Positions 34,620 to 46,343 of a stretch of DNA of 64,000 nt are shown piece after piece. The stretch comes from Paulownia fortunei (Eukaryota; Streptophyta; Magnoliopsida; Lamiales; Paulowniaceae). The stretch lies in NCBI GenBank assembly GCA_019321725.1, contig CM033106.1, positions 14,544,551-14,608,550 of the forward strand. Direction: 5' to 3'. A program made the translations under genes and the position numbers. The notes below the pieces were generated by a model. The model did not search any database and was not told the DNA's origin. It was given only the letters and a program-made list of their open reading frames with translations. How positions within the stretch are numbered: the first letter of the stretch is position 1; the number at the start of each line of letters is the position of its first letter.

Positions 34620-35456
34620 TGTAATACCCAAGCCACACACGACTCACTTGACCAATATAATTCATGCATTACATGCTAATTTGCATTAACATTTACATGG
34701 CATCTTATACAATATTCTTAATCGTTAGACCTCTAATGCTATCACATGATGTAATTAGTTGAGATCTTACATCTTAATTAAGTAATTCTACATTTAGATA
34801 AGAAAAATAATAGAATGAACAATATATTGGATATTCATAGGTTATATGTTACAATTTTGGAAGTTTTAAAGGTGTTATTAGTAAGCTCATATGATTCGAT
34901 TCAATTAGATCAAGGTATTTTAAAAGTATACATCCATAAATTAACATACTTGGGATATTGGACATGATATAATGTGATTTAAATATCATATTACAAGGTC
35001 CATATGTGCATATAATTTTAGAATGCAAACTAGATAATTATTTAAGAATTGGATGGTGAGCATGGTGAAACTTGAGACCTCTGGTTTAATGGGCTGGCAG
35101 TAGAGTTCCTATAGGCTTTCAAAGATCAATATGCATAGATGATGACTTATTGGGCTATTTTATCGGTTATTTTATGGTCTATTGTATTATATTAGTGATC
35201 TTATCATGTATATCACTTTCAAAACTCAATTGTAAATGAGTTTGAGTTTGTGATGATTTTGATAGACCTTGTTATTGTTTAAATAACTATCTATGTATTT
35301 ACAGTATTACAAGATGTGAAAGCACTTTACTTTTATCAGTATTTTGTCAAACTAACTAGTTGGGAAAAAAAGTTGTACACATGCTTACATGCACAAACTA
35401 TGTTGCACAGGTTGTTTCTATATATGTATACATATTTTTGGGAGGTTTTGACTGAG
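34620..35456 (+). repeat. G2-type 5' LTR, 837 bp, internally deleted or chimeric
   Basis: The first 440 bp align with the 5' end of the G2 LTRs (TGTAATACCC, CTCACTTGACC, CATGCATTACATG, ATCATGATAT-like words). The remainder (35060-35456) does not align by eye with the reference 14761-17609 beyond short words. It may belong to a different subfamily. Its boundary is fixed by the primer site. Confidence 0.6.
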
Positions 35457-35473
35457 TGGTATCAGAGCCCAAG
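35457..35473 (+). other. Primer binding site, initiator tRNA-Met
   Basis: TGGTATCAGAGCCCAAG, a perfect match over the first 13 bases to the plant tRNA-Met primer site. Confidence 0.85.
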
Positions 35474-35619
35474 TCTTGATTCTGTAGACTGTTCATGTAC
35501 ATAATTTTGGAACTTGTGGAGCACAGCCATGCTAATAAGTTTTATTTAATGTTATAATGCATTATATATTTCATGAATTACATTGGCCATTTGTTACAGA
35601 AAAAATTGATATTGCAGTC

Positions 35620-36640
35620 ATGGTGAGAATAAGGGGTGAAATTAGTAGTGGAGCCAGAACCAAGGAGAGGAGACACCTATTCTGAATAATGATCGTGATG
35701 TATTCTGAATAATGATCGTGATCCAATAGAGAGATATGGGTGGACAACCAAGGGCTGAAATAGTTCAACCACAACCCTGAGATAATTGGGGAAAGATTCA
35801 GAAAACTAAACCCACTGGTATTTAAGGATGCATTAGATCCTACAGCTGTAGAAGATTGGTTGAGAACTTTGGAAAACATGTTTCAGTACAGTAGAATTTC
35901 AGAAGAAGAGAAAGTAATGTGTGCATCCTTTATACTTCGAGGTAGTGCTGGACATTAGTGGGATACAATGAGAAGCATCGAAGACACCTTAGTCATGACT
36001 TGGGATAGGTTCAAAGAGTTGTTTCAAAATAAATACTTTATATCTCCAGTATATGCAATGAAGATGAATGAATTTATACAGCTACAGTAGGGAACTATGA
36101 TAGTTGGAGGATATATTCATAAATTTGATCAAATGTCCAGATTTGCCACATATATGGTCAGCACTAATGCATTGAAAGTTGAAAGATATCTTGAAGGATT
36201 GAGACGAGAGCTATATATAGATGTGAATATGGCAGGAATCCAAGGAGTGGCATACTCACAAATTGCTGAGAGAGCATTAATGGCAGAACAAGTTGAACTT
36301 AGAATCTCCCGTGCTCAGGAATTCGATGCCAGTTTAAGCAAGGACAGTAGCAACGATGGGTTGGAAATGAAAAGAAGAGACTATTTCAAATGCAGAATGA
36401 AAAATTTAAATTCCAACCATGAGAAGGGCAACAATAGTGGGATCAGAGTAAGAGTACAAAGATTGATCAAGGCAAAGCACCGATGTCGCAATCTTCTTGC
36501 CCTAAATGTGGTGGTCAACACAATAGAGTCTTCCCTATAGAGACTATAACCTACTTTGTGTGGGAAGGTCGGACATATTGCCAGAGCATGCCCAAATAAT
36601 CTAAATCCAACAGGATAAAAAAAGTGCCAGCTAGTGTCTT
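35620..36640 (+). pseudogene. Chromovirus Gag (G2-associated)
   Basis: The likely start is ATG 35620. A 23-bp tandem duplication follows (TATTCTGAATAATGATCGTG, at 35678 and 35701) and breaks the frame. The capsid domain reads FRKLNPLVFKDALDPTAVEDWL, then MFQYSRISEEEKVMCASFIL, TWDRFKELFQNKYF and VGGYIHKFDQMSRFA, then VERYLEGLRRELYIDV. The longest open part is 36097-36540. A zinc-knuckle remnant (CGKVGHIARAC, first Cys lost) lies near 36560-36595 in another frame. Internal stops include TAG near 35957 and 36089. Confidence 0.8.
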
Positions 36641-36712
36641 TACCATAACTATATCAGATGCTGAGGCAAACCCATAAATGGTAATAGGTAAATTCTCTAT
36701 CTTTGGTATTCA

Positions 36713-38934
36713 TGTGACACCCCTTAACCTAACTGTTGAACCTAAACAAGTTGATACAGTTAGATCAAGAAATGTTAACTTTTCATCAATACTAGAGTTA
36801 TGGTTTTAATGAAAGTTCCCTTTTTTGCTATAAGAGAAAGTATTTGAATTCATTTGTTGTTTCATTTCATTTTAAACAATCCATATACATAAATCAAAAT
36901 TGAGTACATCTGTTTACAAAACCATAACAGAGTGGCTTATTTAAAAACAAAACAGATTTTTGAAAATAGACTCCGGCCGCTCTAGACACTAAGTCAACCT
37001 CTAAACCTGTACATTTCCACCTACATCACATGAATCTAATGAGCTAAATGCTCAGTAAGGTGAAACTGATGTAATAACAAATAGCGTACATGTAAACCAC
37101 ATAAATGATTAAATGCATTATTCAATTTAATAACTTTCTTTCATAAATCATTCTTTAGGGCCCTTGAAGTGTGGTACCTAACTAATAGCGATAGACTGTA
37201 GTTTTTGGAACCTGTTCAGAATGATTGGCCAACAAGAGAAATAATATGAGGTTTCCATACTTGGTCTTTCAACCTCAGGTATTAGCCGTATTCCATCTCA
37301 TTCATTATGGCTTTCCTATATTGGTTTTTCAACCTCAAGTATTTGCCACCATTTGTTGGGTCCGCTGGTCCCTCACACATCCCTTGCCTACCCGACCATT
37401 AATCAAGTACCATACTTATTTTTCAAAAACCTCATTATATTCTTAATATAGTATCATGCTTCATGAACCATGTATGCATGAAATATTACATTACTTCACA
37501 AATAAGGACAATCACATTGAAACATGAACAACATTATATGATTCTTGTGATGCAGCAAATGAAAGTTTCAACTTACCTCAAGTCCACTTTGTGCTAAGTG
37601 AAAACGCCAATCTCTTTGGAAGACAGGATGTGTTAAAGGCCTAACATAATCAAATCATGTACTTTTCAATATCCTTTTTAATAAATCACATAATCTATTC
37701 TAATTAAAATCATATACACTTTTCAATCTTTTGTAAACAATTTCATATCAATTTCATGACCTCAAAAATAATGCATACTCCATATTTTACTACTAGTTCA
37801 AGACATTAAACATTAGGGCTGCCATTAATTAACTAATAATTCAAAAATAAATATTAGGGCATCTCACAAAACTTGAACACAATCCAAATTAACATGACTT
37901 AAATTCGGTTCTAACTTAAATTAATTCTAACCTTCAATTAAGCAACCTAATTGCTACTGTTCACAATCACTTGTAGGCACTTTCAAAGACAATATAAGCA
38001 TTACAAAATAAATGGAAATAAGTAAATTAAGCATATTTATCAAGACTATCAATTTTGCTAAAAACTAGTTTAACAAGCTTGGTTTTGGTTCCAACTCTAT
38101 CCTACTTGCATTTTCATTCTTACAAAAACATACTAAAACATGTAACCATCCAAGATACTATAAATTCATCATAAGAAACATTAAAAAAGAATATACCTTG
38201 ATTAAGTTGGAATTAAGCTTCAAAATCAATGGTTTTCAATCTTAAAAGGGTAAAAACTTGTTCTAGTTTTTGTTCTATTGATTCCTACGGATTGAATTTA
38301 ATTTTTGTAAGTAAAAGGGTGTAGAAATTTGGGAGAAACTTTGGAGAAGAAGGCTGGTTGTTTTTGAGGAGCTTCCACAAGAAAATATGGCTAAAAATAA
38401 ATTGTTTGTCATTTTAAAGAGATATAAGTGGAGGGTGATGATTGATTGCATCATGCATGGTGTCTTCTCATGCTAAAAGCCAAGGGAGATGATAAAAATT
38501 GATGCTTTGGTGTTATAATCAAGTACAATGTGGTTTAGAATGATTTCATGCAACCTATAGTCAACTTACCAATCAAATTGCACCATTTAAAGCAAATATT
38601 TAGGCAATTAATCACTTTAGCATATAACTAGTATGGAGTAATACCAATAATTTATTTCATGGCCATTCAACACATTAATCTTTCTTAACCGAGATACTGA
38701 GCTTTTCACTGGAAAAAAGCATATAAGGAATATGTTAAATCAAGAAACAAAAGTTTGATCTCATATTTCATGTACTAATGCATGTTAAAGTATAATTGGA
38801 GCATATAGTAACAATTATTCATGTTCGTGAAATCATACTATTTGTATGCCATAATCTAGTAATGCACATTGATTAGATGCATAATCATGCAAGATTCTTA
38901 TTATTGCCTATGTAGGAAATAATTGGACATTATA
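36713..38934 (-). repeat. G1 3' LTR, reversed
   Basis: TGTGACACCCCTTAACC...ATTGGACATTATA, 2222 bp. It has one change in each terminus relative to the consensus TGTAACACC/GGCATTACA. The 60-bp doublet is at 37261 and 37321. Confidence 0.85.
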
Positions 38935-39957
38935 ATCCTTCATTCCTTATAAAATTTTCAACCTTGAAATTTAATGTACCAAATAATTTTGGATACTAAC
39001 TCTGCATTTCTTCTTCTCTTTCCCACGTGGCCTCTTTCATAGAATGATTCCTTCATAATACTTTAATAAGTTGAATTTTTATTCTCAACTTTTTTTCCTT
39101 CCAATCCAGAATTTACACTGGTTTCTCTTTATAAGCTAAATCAAGAGTCAATTCCAACAGTTCATAACTCAACACATGAGAGGGGTTTGAAATGTACTTT
39201 CTCAACATAGACACATGAAAAACATTGTGAACACTAGATAATGATGGAGGTAAGGCCACTCTATAAGCTTTATCACCAACTCTTTCGTGAATCTAAAATG
39301 GGCCAACATACCTTGGCTGAGTTTTCCTTTCTTTCCAAATCTCATGACACCTTTCATGAGAGCTACTTTTAAGAACACATGATCCCCAACGGCAAACTCT
39401 AGATCTTTTCTCCATTTATCTGCATAACTTTTCTGTCTATTCTGTACGATCTTCATTCTCTCTCGTATCTTCTCCACTACTTTAGCCGTATGTTGAATTA
39501 TTTTTGGACCAAGTAGGCTTCGTTCTTCAAATTCATCCCAATGAATTGGAGATCTACATTTCCTTCCATACAATGCTTTATACGGTGCCATTCCAATTCT
39601 TGATTGGTAGCTATTATTATAAGTAAACTCCACTAATGGAAGCTTCGCACCCCAACTCCCTTGAAAATCTAGCACACAAGCTCTTAACATATCCTCTAAT
39701 ATCTGAATAACCCTCTCTGATTGCACATCACTTTGTGGATGAAATGTTGTACTAAATGTAAGTTTTGTTCCCGTGGCACTGTGTAAGATCTTCCAAAATG
39801 TAGATGTAAACTTAGGATCTCTATCGGACACTATTAAAACTGGCACTCCATGTAACCTGACTATCTCTTTAATATATTGTTGATCATACTGGTCCATATT
39901 ATATATGGATTTCACTGGAAGAAAATGGGTTGATTTAGTTAATCTATCAACAATCAC
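38935..39957 (-). pseudogene. Tekay/Del-like integrase core and chromodomain remnant
   Basis: The open part 39202-39957 starts at IVDRLTKSTHFLPV, inside the integrase core. It holds SDRDPKFTSTFW (second catalytic Asp) and TFHPQSDVQSERVIQ (the family's TDGQSER, with the catalytic Glu). Then come LPLVEFTYNNSYQSRIGMAP, ALYGRKCRSPIHWDE and the GDHVFLKV region. A frameshift follows KKGKLSQG, so the C-terminal FHVSMLRKY block and chromodomain (38960-39180) are out of frame. The paralogue at 42914-43829 reads better. Confidence 0.85.
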
Positions 39958-40458
39958 CCATATAGAATTATACCCCTTTTAAGTTCTAGGTAATCCAAGC
40001 ACAAAGTCCATTGTTATGTGCTCCAATTTCTACTCTGGAATCAACAAAGGCTTCAACAACCCTGATGGTCTTTGATGTTCAATCTTAACTTGTTGACAAG
40101 TTAGACATTCAACCACAAATTTTCTATATCTCTCTTCATTTTAGGCCACCAATAATGTTGGTGTAAGTCCTTGTACATTTATTTGCTACCTGTAAGGAGT
40201 AGTATGAGCTTCTTCTAAAATGTCTCCTTTCATGGCTTTGTCAAACAACACACACAGTCTTCCTTTATATCAAATAATTCCATCATCGGTAACAGAGAAG
40301 TACGTGTAAATGCTCATGAATGGTATGTTCAATATGAAATTCAAGTCATCTTGCTCTCAACATGTTTCAAGAATCATAAAACTCTTAAGGTACATACTAT
40401 ACTTGTCATCTAGTTAATTTAAATATCATCAACATGTTAGGTATAAATGCTTCAAGAC
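39958..40458 (-). pseudogene. Integrase zinc-binding domain and upstream pol fragment
   Basis: The minus strand near 40190-40050 reads MYKDLHQHYWWPKMKRDIE and then a CQQVKIEHQR-like block in another frame. This is the HHCC-type N-terminal integrase domain. From 40190 to 40458 the sequence is more degraded and probably derives from the RNase H-integrase connection. It breaks against a G2 LTR fragment. Confidence 0.65.
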
Positions 40459-40629
40459 ATACTATGTTCATGCATTGTAGTTGCAAATGGATCCTTACTT
40501 ACCTTTCACTTGATTGGTGGCTTAGTCTAGATTTGTTTATTGTTCCCCTCCAATCTTAGATGTAAAATAGCCTATAATATTACCCAACATCAAGCACCAT
40601 TCCCAATTTGGCAAGTTGAAAGCATAAAA
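40459..40629 (-). repeat. G2 LTR fragment, left part of split copy
   Basis: It matches 15643-15820 of the reference G2 LTR. It continues at 44666 after the nested G1 element, as shown by the shared TSD TAAAA. Confidence 0.8.
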
Positions 40630-42913
40630 TGTAACAGCCCTTAACTTAACTGTAGAGCCTAAACAAGCTGACACAGTTAAGTCAAGAAATGTTAATTTTT
40701 CATCAATATTAGAGTTATGATTTTAATAAAAGTTCTCATTTTTAGCTATAAGAGAAAGAACTTGAATCGTTTTAAACACACCATATACATATATCAAAAC
40801 TGAGTACATTTATTTACAAAACTATAACAGAGCGGCTTATTTCAAAACAAAATAGAGTTTTCAAAATATGATACAAAACAGCTCGAAGCATGGCATATGA
40901 ATAAATCTCTGTCCGGCAGCTCTAGAGACTCAGTCAACCTCTAAACCTGTACATTTCCACCTGCATCACATGAATCTAATGAGCTAAAGGCTCAGTAAGG
41001 TGAAACTGATGCAATAACGAATAGCGTACATACAAATCACATAAATGATCAAATGCAATATCCAATTTAATAACTTTCTTTCATAAATCATTCTTTAGGA
41101 CCCTTGAAGTATGGTACCTAACTAATAACGATAAACTGTAGTTTTTAGAACCCGTTCATAATGATTGGCCAATAAGAAAACAAATACAGGGTTACCATAC
41201 TTGGTCTTTCAACCTTAGATATTAGCCGTATTCTATCTCATTCATTGTGGCTTTCCTATATCGGTTTTTCAACCTCAAGTATTTACCACCATTTGTTGGG
41301 TCCGCCGGTCCCTCTCGCGTCTCTTGTCTACCCGACCATCAATCAAGTACCATACTTTTTTTTCAAAAACCTCATTATATTCTTAATAGTGTCATGTTCA
41401 TGAACCATAAATGTATCAAACATTACATCATTTGACAAGTAATAACAATCACATTAAAACATGAACAACATTATATGATTCTTGTGATACAGCAAATGAA
41501 AACTTCAACTTACCTCAAGTCCACTTTGTGCTAAGTGAAAAGGCCAATGTCTTTGGAAGATAGGATGTGTTAAAGGACTAACATAATCAAATCATGTACC
41601 TTTTAATATCCTTTTTATAAATCATATAGTCTATTCTAGTTAAAATCATATATACATTTTTCAATCTTTTGTAAACAATTCCATATCAATTACATAACCT
41701 TAAAAACAATGCATACTCCATATTTTACTACTAATTCAATATATTAAACATTAGGGCAGCCATTAAATAACTAATAATTCAAACATAATTACTAGGGCAG
41801 CCCATAAAACATGAACACAATCCGAATTAAAATGACGTAAACTTGATTCTAACTTAAATTGATTCTAACCTTCAATTGAGCAAACTAATTGCTATTGTTC
41901 ACAATCATTTGTAGGCACCTTCAAACACAATATAAGCATTAAAAAATCAATAGAAACAAGTAAATTAAACAATTTCACAAGACTATCAATTTTGCTAAAA
42001 ACTAGCTTAACTAGCTTGGTTTTGGCTTCAAGTGTAACTTACTTAAGTTTTCAATCATACAAAAATATACTAAAACATGTAACCATCCAAGATACTACAA
42101 ATTCATCATAAGAAACATTGAAAAAGAATATACTTTGATTAAGTTGGAATTAAACTTTAAAATCAACAGTTTTCAAGCTTAAAAGGGTGGAAATTTCTTC
42201 TAGTTTGTGTTCTATGGATTCCTATAGATTGAATTCAATTTTTGGAGTATGAGAATGAAGAAATTTGGGAGAAACTTAGGAGAATAAGGGCTGGTCATTT
42301 TTGAGGTGCTTCCACAAGAAATATAGATGAAAATGATTTCTTTGACATTTCAAAGAGAGGTAAGTGGAGGGCTATGATTGGTTGCATCATGCTTGGTGTC
42401 TTCTCATGCCAAAAACCATGTTTATGAGCTAGGGAGATGAAAAAAATTGATGCTTTGGTGTTATAATCAAGTGCAATGCGGTTTAGAATGATTCCATGCA
42501 ACCTAGTCAACCAACCAATTAAATTGCACCATTTTGCATACTTTAGTTCTTAGCCAAATATAACATATTTCAATCAAATATTTAGGCAAATAATCACTTT
42601 AGAATGTAACAAGTATGGAGCAATACAAATAATTCATCTCATGGCCATTTAACACATCAATCTTCCTTAACCGAGATATCGAGGTTTTCATTACAAAAAG
42701 GCACTTAAGGAATATGTTAAATCAAGAAACAAAAGTTTGATATCATATTTCATGTACTAATGCATGTTAAAGCATAACTGAAGCATATAATAACAATTAT
42801 TCATATTCATGCAATCATGTTATTTGTATGCCATAATTTGATAATGCACATTTATTAGATGCAAAATGCTTATTATTGGCTATGTAGGAGAGGATTGAGA
42901 ATTGGGCATTACA
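40630..42913 (-). repeat. G1 3' LTR, reversed
   Basis: 2284 bp, TGTAACAGCC...TTGGGCATTACA, with the 60-bp doublet at 41201 and 41261. Frames in it, such as 41247-41435 and 42295-42510, recur as shadows in other G1 LTRs. Confidence 0.9.
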
Positions 42914-43361
42914 ATCATTCATTCCTTATAAAAATTTCATCCTCAAAATTTGACGTACCAAATAATTCTGGATATTTGCTTTGCATTTCTTCTTCTCTTT
43001 CCCATGTTGCTTCTTCTATAGCATGATTCCTCCACAATACTTTAACAAGTCGAATCTTTTTCGTTCTCAATTCTTTTTCCTTCTGATCTAGAATTTGCAC
43101 CAGTTTCTCTTCATAGGCTAAATTAGGAGTCAATTCCAACGGTTCATAACTCAACACATGAGAGGGGTTTGAAATGTACTTCCTCAACATAGACACATGG
43201 AAAACATTGTGAACACTAGATAATGACGGAGGTAGAGCCACTCTGTAAGCTTTATCACCAAGTCTTTCGAGAATCTCAAATGGGCCGACATACCTTGGGC
43301 TTAGTTTTTCTTTCTTTCCAAATCTCATGACACCTTTCATGGGAGCTACCTTTAAGAACAC
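42914..43361 (-). CDS. Tekay/Del-type integrase C-terminus with chromodomain (partial, reads open)
   Basis: A 148-residue frame: VFLKVAPMKGVMRFGKK, KLSPRYVGPFEILERLGD, AYRVALPPSLSSVHNVFHVS, MLRKYI (the GPF/Y-like module), then the chromodomain block KIRLVKVLWRNHAIEEATWE and REEEMQSKYPELF. The aromatic and acidic residues of the VLW…EATWE block are those that fold on a histone tail in chromoviruses, where this domain steers insertion into heterochromatin. The Pol end lies just inside the polypurine tract and LTR at 42913. It is joined by a stop-broken stretch to the core at 43416. Confidence 0.85.
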
Positions 43362-43415
43362 ATGATCCCTAACAGCAAACTATAGATCTTTTCTCCGTTT
43401 ATCTGCATAACTTTT

Positions 43416-43829
43416 CTATCTACTCTGTGCAATCTTCATTCTCTCTCGTATCTTCTCCACTACCTTAGCGGTATGTTGAACTATTTCTAGACCAAGTAGG
43501 CTTCGTTCTCCAACTTCATCCCAATGAACTAGAGATCTACATTTCCTTCCATGCAATGCTTCATAAGGCGCCATTCCAATTGTTGATTGGTAGCTATTAT
43601 TATAAGTAAACTCCACTAATGGAAGCTTTGCATCCCAACTCCCTTGAAAATCTAGCACACAAGCTCTTAACATATCCTCTAATATATGAATAACCCTCTC
43701 TAATTGCCCATCAGTTTGTAGATGAAATGTTGTACTGAATGCAAGTTTCATTCCCATGGCACTGTGTAAGCTCTTCCAAAATATAGATGTAAACTTAGGA
43801 TCTCTGTCAGACACTATTGAAACTGGCAC
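43416..43829 (-). pseudogene. Tekay/Del-type integrase catalytic core
   Basis: The open part of 137 residues begins at VSIVSDRDPKFTSIFW (second catalytic Asp). TTFHLQTDGQLERVIHILED (catalytic Glu in ERVI), LPLVEFTYNNSYQSTIGMAP and ALHGRKCRSLVHWDEVGE follow. The first catalytic Asp lies upstream (ITLDFVLGLP, in 43953-44195). A TAG near 43873 and a frame break near 43960 separate the pieces. Confidence 0.85.
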
Positions 43830-43952
43830 CCCATGTAACCTGACTATCTCTTTAATATATTGTTGAGCATATTAGTCCATATTGTATATGGATTTCACTA
43901 GAAGAAAATGGGCTGATTTAGTTAATCTATCAACAATAACCCATATGGAATT

Positions 43953-44195
43953 CTACCCCTTTTGTGTTCTAGGTAATCCAAGCACAAAGTCCAGTGTAAT
44001 GTGCTCCCATTTCCACTCTGGAATCAACAAAGGTTTCAACAACCATGATGGTCTTTGATGTGCAATCTTAACTTGTTGACAAGTTAGATATTCAACCACA
44101 AATTTTGCTATATCTCTCTTCATTTTAGGCCACCAATAATGTTGTTGTAAGTCCTTATACATTTTTGTGCTACCTGGGTGTACTGAGTGAGACAT
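43953..44195 (-). pseudogene. Integrase zinc-binding domain and first catalytic Asp
   Basis: SHSVHPGSTKMYKDLQQHYW, then KRDIAKFVVEYLTCQQVK (HHCC domain with the third ligand Cys changed to Tyr) and LDFVLGLPRTQKG (first Asp of the DDE triad). It ends abruptly at 44192-44195, where LTR sequence CATATTTCAATCAAATATTTA starts. That is the point of the internal deletion. Confidence 0.8.
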
Positions 44196-44665
44196 ATTTC
44201 AATCAAATATTTAGGCAAATAATCACTTTAGAATGTAACAAGTATTGAAAAATACAAATAATTCATCTCATGGTCATTCAACACATCAATCTTCCTTAAC
44301 CGAGATACCGAGCTTTTCACTACAAAAAGGCACTTAAGGAATATGTTAAATCAAGAAACAAAAGTTTGATTTCATATTTCATGTACTAATGCATGTTAAA
44401 GCATAACTGAAGCATATAATAGCAATTATTCATGTTCGTACAATCATGCTATTTGTATGCCATAATTCGATAATGCACATTGATTAGATGCAAAATGCTT
44501 ATTATTGGCTATGTAGGAGAGAATTGAGAATTGGGCATTACAATAAAAATTATTCAAGTTCGTGCAATCTATTTGTATGCCATAATTCAATAATACACAT
44601 TGATTATATGCATATTCATGCAAGATGCTTATTATTGGCTATGTAGGAGAGAATTGGGCATTACA
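44192..44665 (-). repeat. G1 5' LTR remnant plus duplicated LTR end
   Basis: 44192-44542 is the 5'-most 350 bp of a G1 LTR (reversed), ending TTGGGCATTACA. 44543-44665 repeats the last 120 bp in a more diverged form, again ending TTGGGCATTACA before the TSD. The second copy resembles the LTR end at 38820-38934 more than its neighbour. Confidence 0.8.
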
Positions 44666-46268
44666 TAAAATATCATACTAAGACCTTAAACACCAAGCTA
44701 TCTAGGTAACAATCAAGCTTTTACAAACTAGAACCCAATCTAGTCCCTCAAATACCTTAATTTCTCATCTTAGATACATGTAAATATCATATAATTGAAA
44801 TATTATAACTCTAATATCATGTACCTAATTGTTACCACTCAATAGCAGCATGCCTAGGTTGAAATATGCTAAGTTATAAAATGGGACAGATTCACATTTT
44901 CATATTTTCTTGTTGTCCAATTTAGTTGCATGATAATTTTGACATCCCTAAGCATATCCAATCACTCCAAAAAATTTACCACACTTAGATAACATGAATA
45001 GAAATGTGATCATATTTTATAATTTACTAAAATCACTGATTTACCTCAGCAAAACCAACCCACTTATCACAACACAAAAACTATAAGTTCTATAATGACA
45101 GTTTTGAGTGTGTCTTTAAATATCAAAACATATTTCAATTTATAACCTCTCCAAACTTACATACATCACCTAAACTCATATATAAACACATATATGGTGA
45201 AATATATAGGTTTTAATCAAGTTATTATGCATATATAAAGCTTTAAAATAAAAAAAGCAGCAAGTATACAGTTTGTGTCCCTAGTGGTTTTTTTTGCAAT
45301 TAAAAATCCCTCTTTTGTGAATTATAAGACCCTAAATAAAATCATAACATGATTATAAACCATCATAGAAGATTTAAAAATCATAAACACTCAGAAAATT
45401 CAAGAACTTAAATAAAAAATATGAGTTAAACTCACCTATGCACGTATTTAAGCTTCTACTTGCTCCTCCTTAATTCATTTTGCTTCCTTCACTTTTTTCT
45501 TTACTTGGAATCACTTGAGAGCAACTTCTAAAATTTAATATGGAGGTTTGGGAGGTTAAATATCTCATAAAATGGTTTTTGGTCGTGGTTCAAGGATAGA
45601 AATGAAGAAAGGTTGAGGTGGTAGCTTAAGTTGGCAAAGTTTGAGGTGGCAAAGGTTAAAGTGTCAAGTGGTGGTTCAAATATGATATTATTCACACCTT
45701 ATACAGCTCTAATCTAGTTTTTCTCAATATTTATTTATCTATTTACAACCTATTTTAATTTTCATACGATCGGATAATAAATGTTTGCCCTAATAAATGT
45801 TTGATATAAAACCGATTGACACCCGATTCTTAAATAATTATCTAATTTGCATTTTTAAAATCATATGCATATATGGACCTTGTAATATGACACTTAAATC
45901 ACATTATATCATGTCAAATATCCCAAGTATGTTAATTCATGGATGTATACTTTTAAAACACCTCGATCTAATTGGATCAAATCATATAAGCTTACTAGTA
46001 ACACCTTTAACACTTCCAAAATTATAATATATAATCTATGAATATCCAATATATTGAACAATCTATTCTTTTTAGTATCTAAATATATAATTACTTAATT
46101 AGGTTATAGGATCTCAACCACTAACATCAAGTGATAGCATTAGAGGTCTAACGATTAAGAATGCTATTTAAGATGTCATTTAGATGTTAATGCAAATTAA
46201 CATATAAGTAGCATGTAGTGCATGAATCATATTAGCCAAGTGAGTAGTGTGAGGCTTGGTTATTACAT
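44666..46268 (-). repeat. G2 3' LTR, right part of split copy
   Basis: It continues 40459-40629 and ends AGGCTTGGTTATTACA. The 75 bp to its right start TCTTTCCCTCAATAAAA, whose complement is a polypurine tract. This was therefore the 3' LTR of a minus-strand G2 element, of which only those 75 internal bases remain before another G2 LTR at 46344. Confidence 0.8.
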
Positions 46269-46343
46269 CTTTCCCTCAATAAAATTCCGTCCTTGAAATT
46301 TACTTATCGATACTTAACTTTCATATCATCTTCCATTTTCCAA

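Larger units (their letters stand above)
34620..36712 (+). mobile_element. G2-type element: short LTR, primer site, gag
   Basis: It starts TGTAATACCCAAGCC and follows the G2 LTR for about 440 bp. It then diverges or is deleted and ends near 35456, before a tRNA-Met primer site. Gag follows to about 36712, where a reversed G1 LTR cuts into the protease region (VFTITISDAEANP then MVIGKFSIFG). The left flank CTGGT is copia gag. No matching TSD is found at the right side of the complex. Confidence 0.7.
36713..40458 (-). mobile_element. G1 (Tekay/Del-like) element, 3' half, reversed
   Basis: The 3' LTR (36713-38934) is followed at higher coordinates by the chromodomain/3' region, integrase core, zinc-binding domain and a short stretch towards RNase H. 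It breaks off near 40458 against a G2 LTR fragment. The 5' LTR, gag, protease and RT are missing. It is inserted in the protease of the G2-type element at 36712. Confidence 0.8.
40630..44665 (-). mobile_element. G1 (Tekay/Del-like) element with TSD TAAAA, internally deleted
   Basis: TGTAACAGCCC at 40630 and GGGCATTACA ending at 44665 are flanked by TAAAA (40625-40629 and 44666-44670), so both outer ends are original. It consists of a 3' LTR 40630-42913, a 3' internal part 42914-44191 (chromodomain and integrase) and a truncated 5' LTR 44192-44542. An extra LTR-end copy (44543-44665) follows. The 5' LTR 3' part, primer site, gag, protease and RT were removed by one deletion. Confidence 0.9.

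Noticed and set aside
35457..35473. tRNA gene remnant
   Set aside because: TGGTATCAGAGC is only the primer site complementary to a tRNA 3' end. There is no cloverleaf around it or around 7857, 32918 or 51129.
37225..37446. Conserved small protein with repeated FQPQV blocks (also 50366-50587 and 41247-41435)
   Set aside because: These frames all come from the 60-bp doublet in G1 LTRs. They recur because the LTR recurs, start differently and have no domain.
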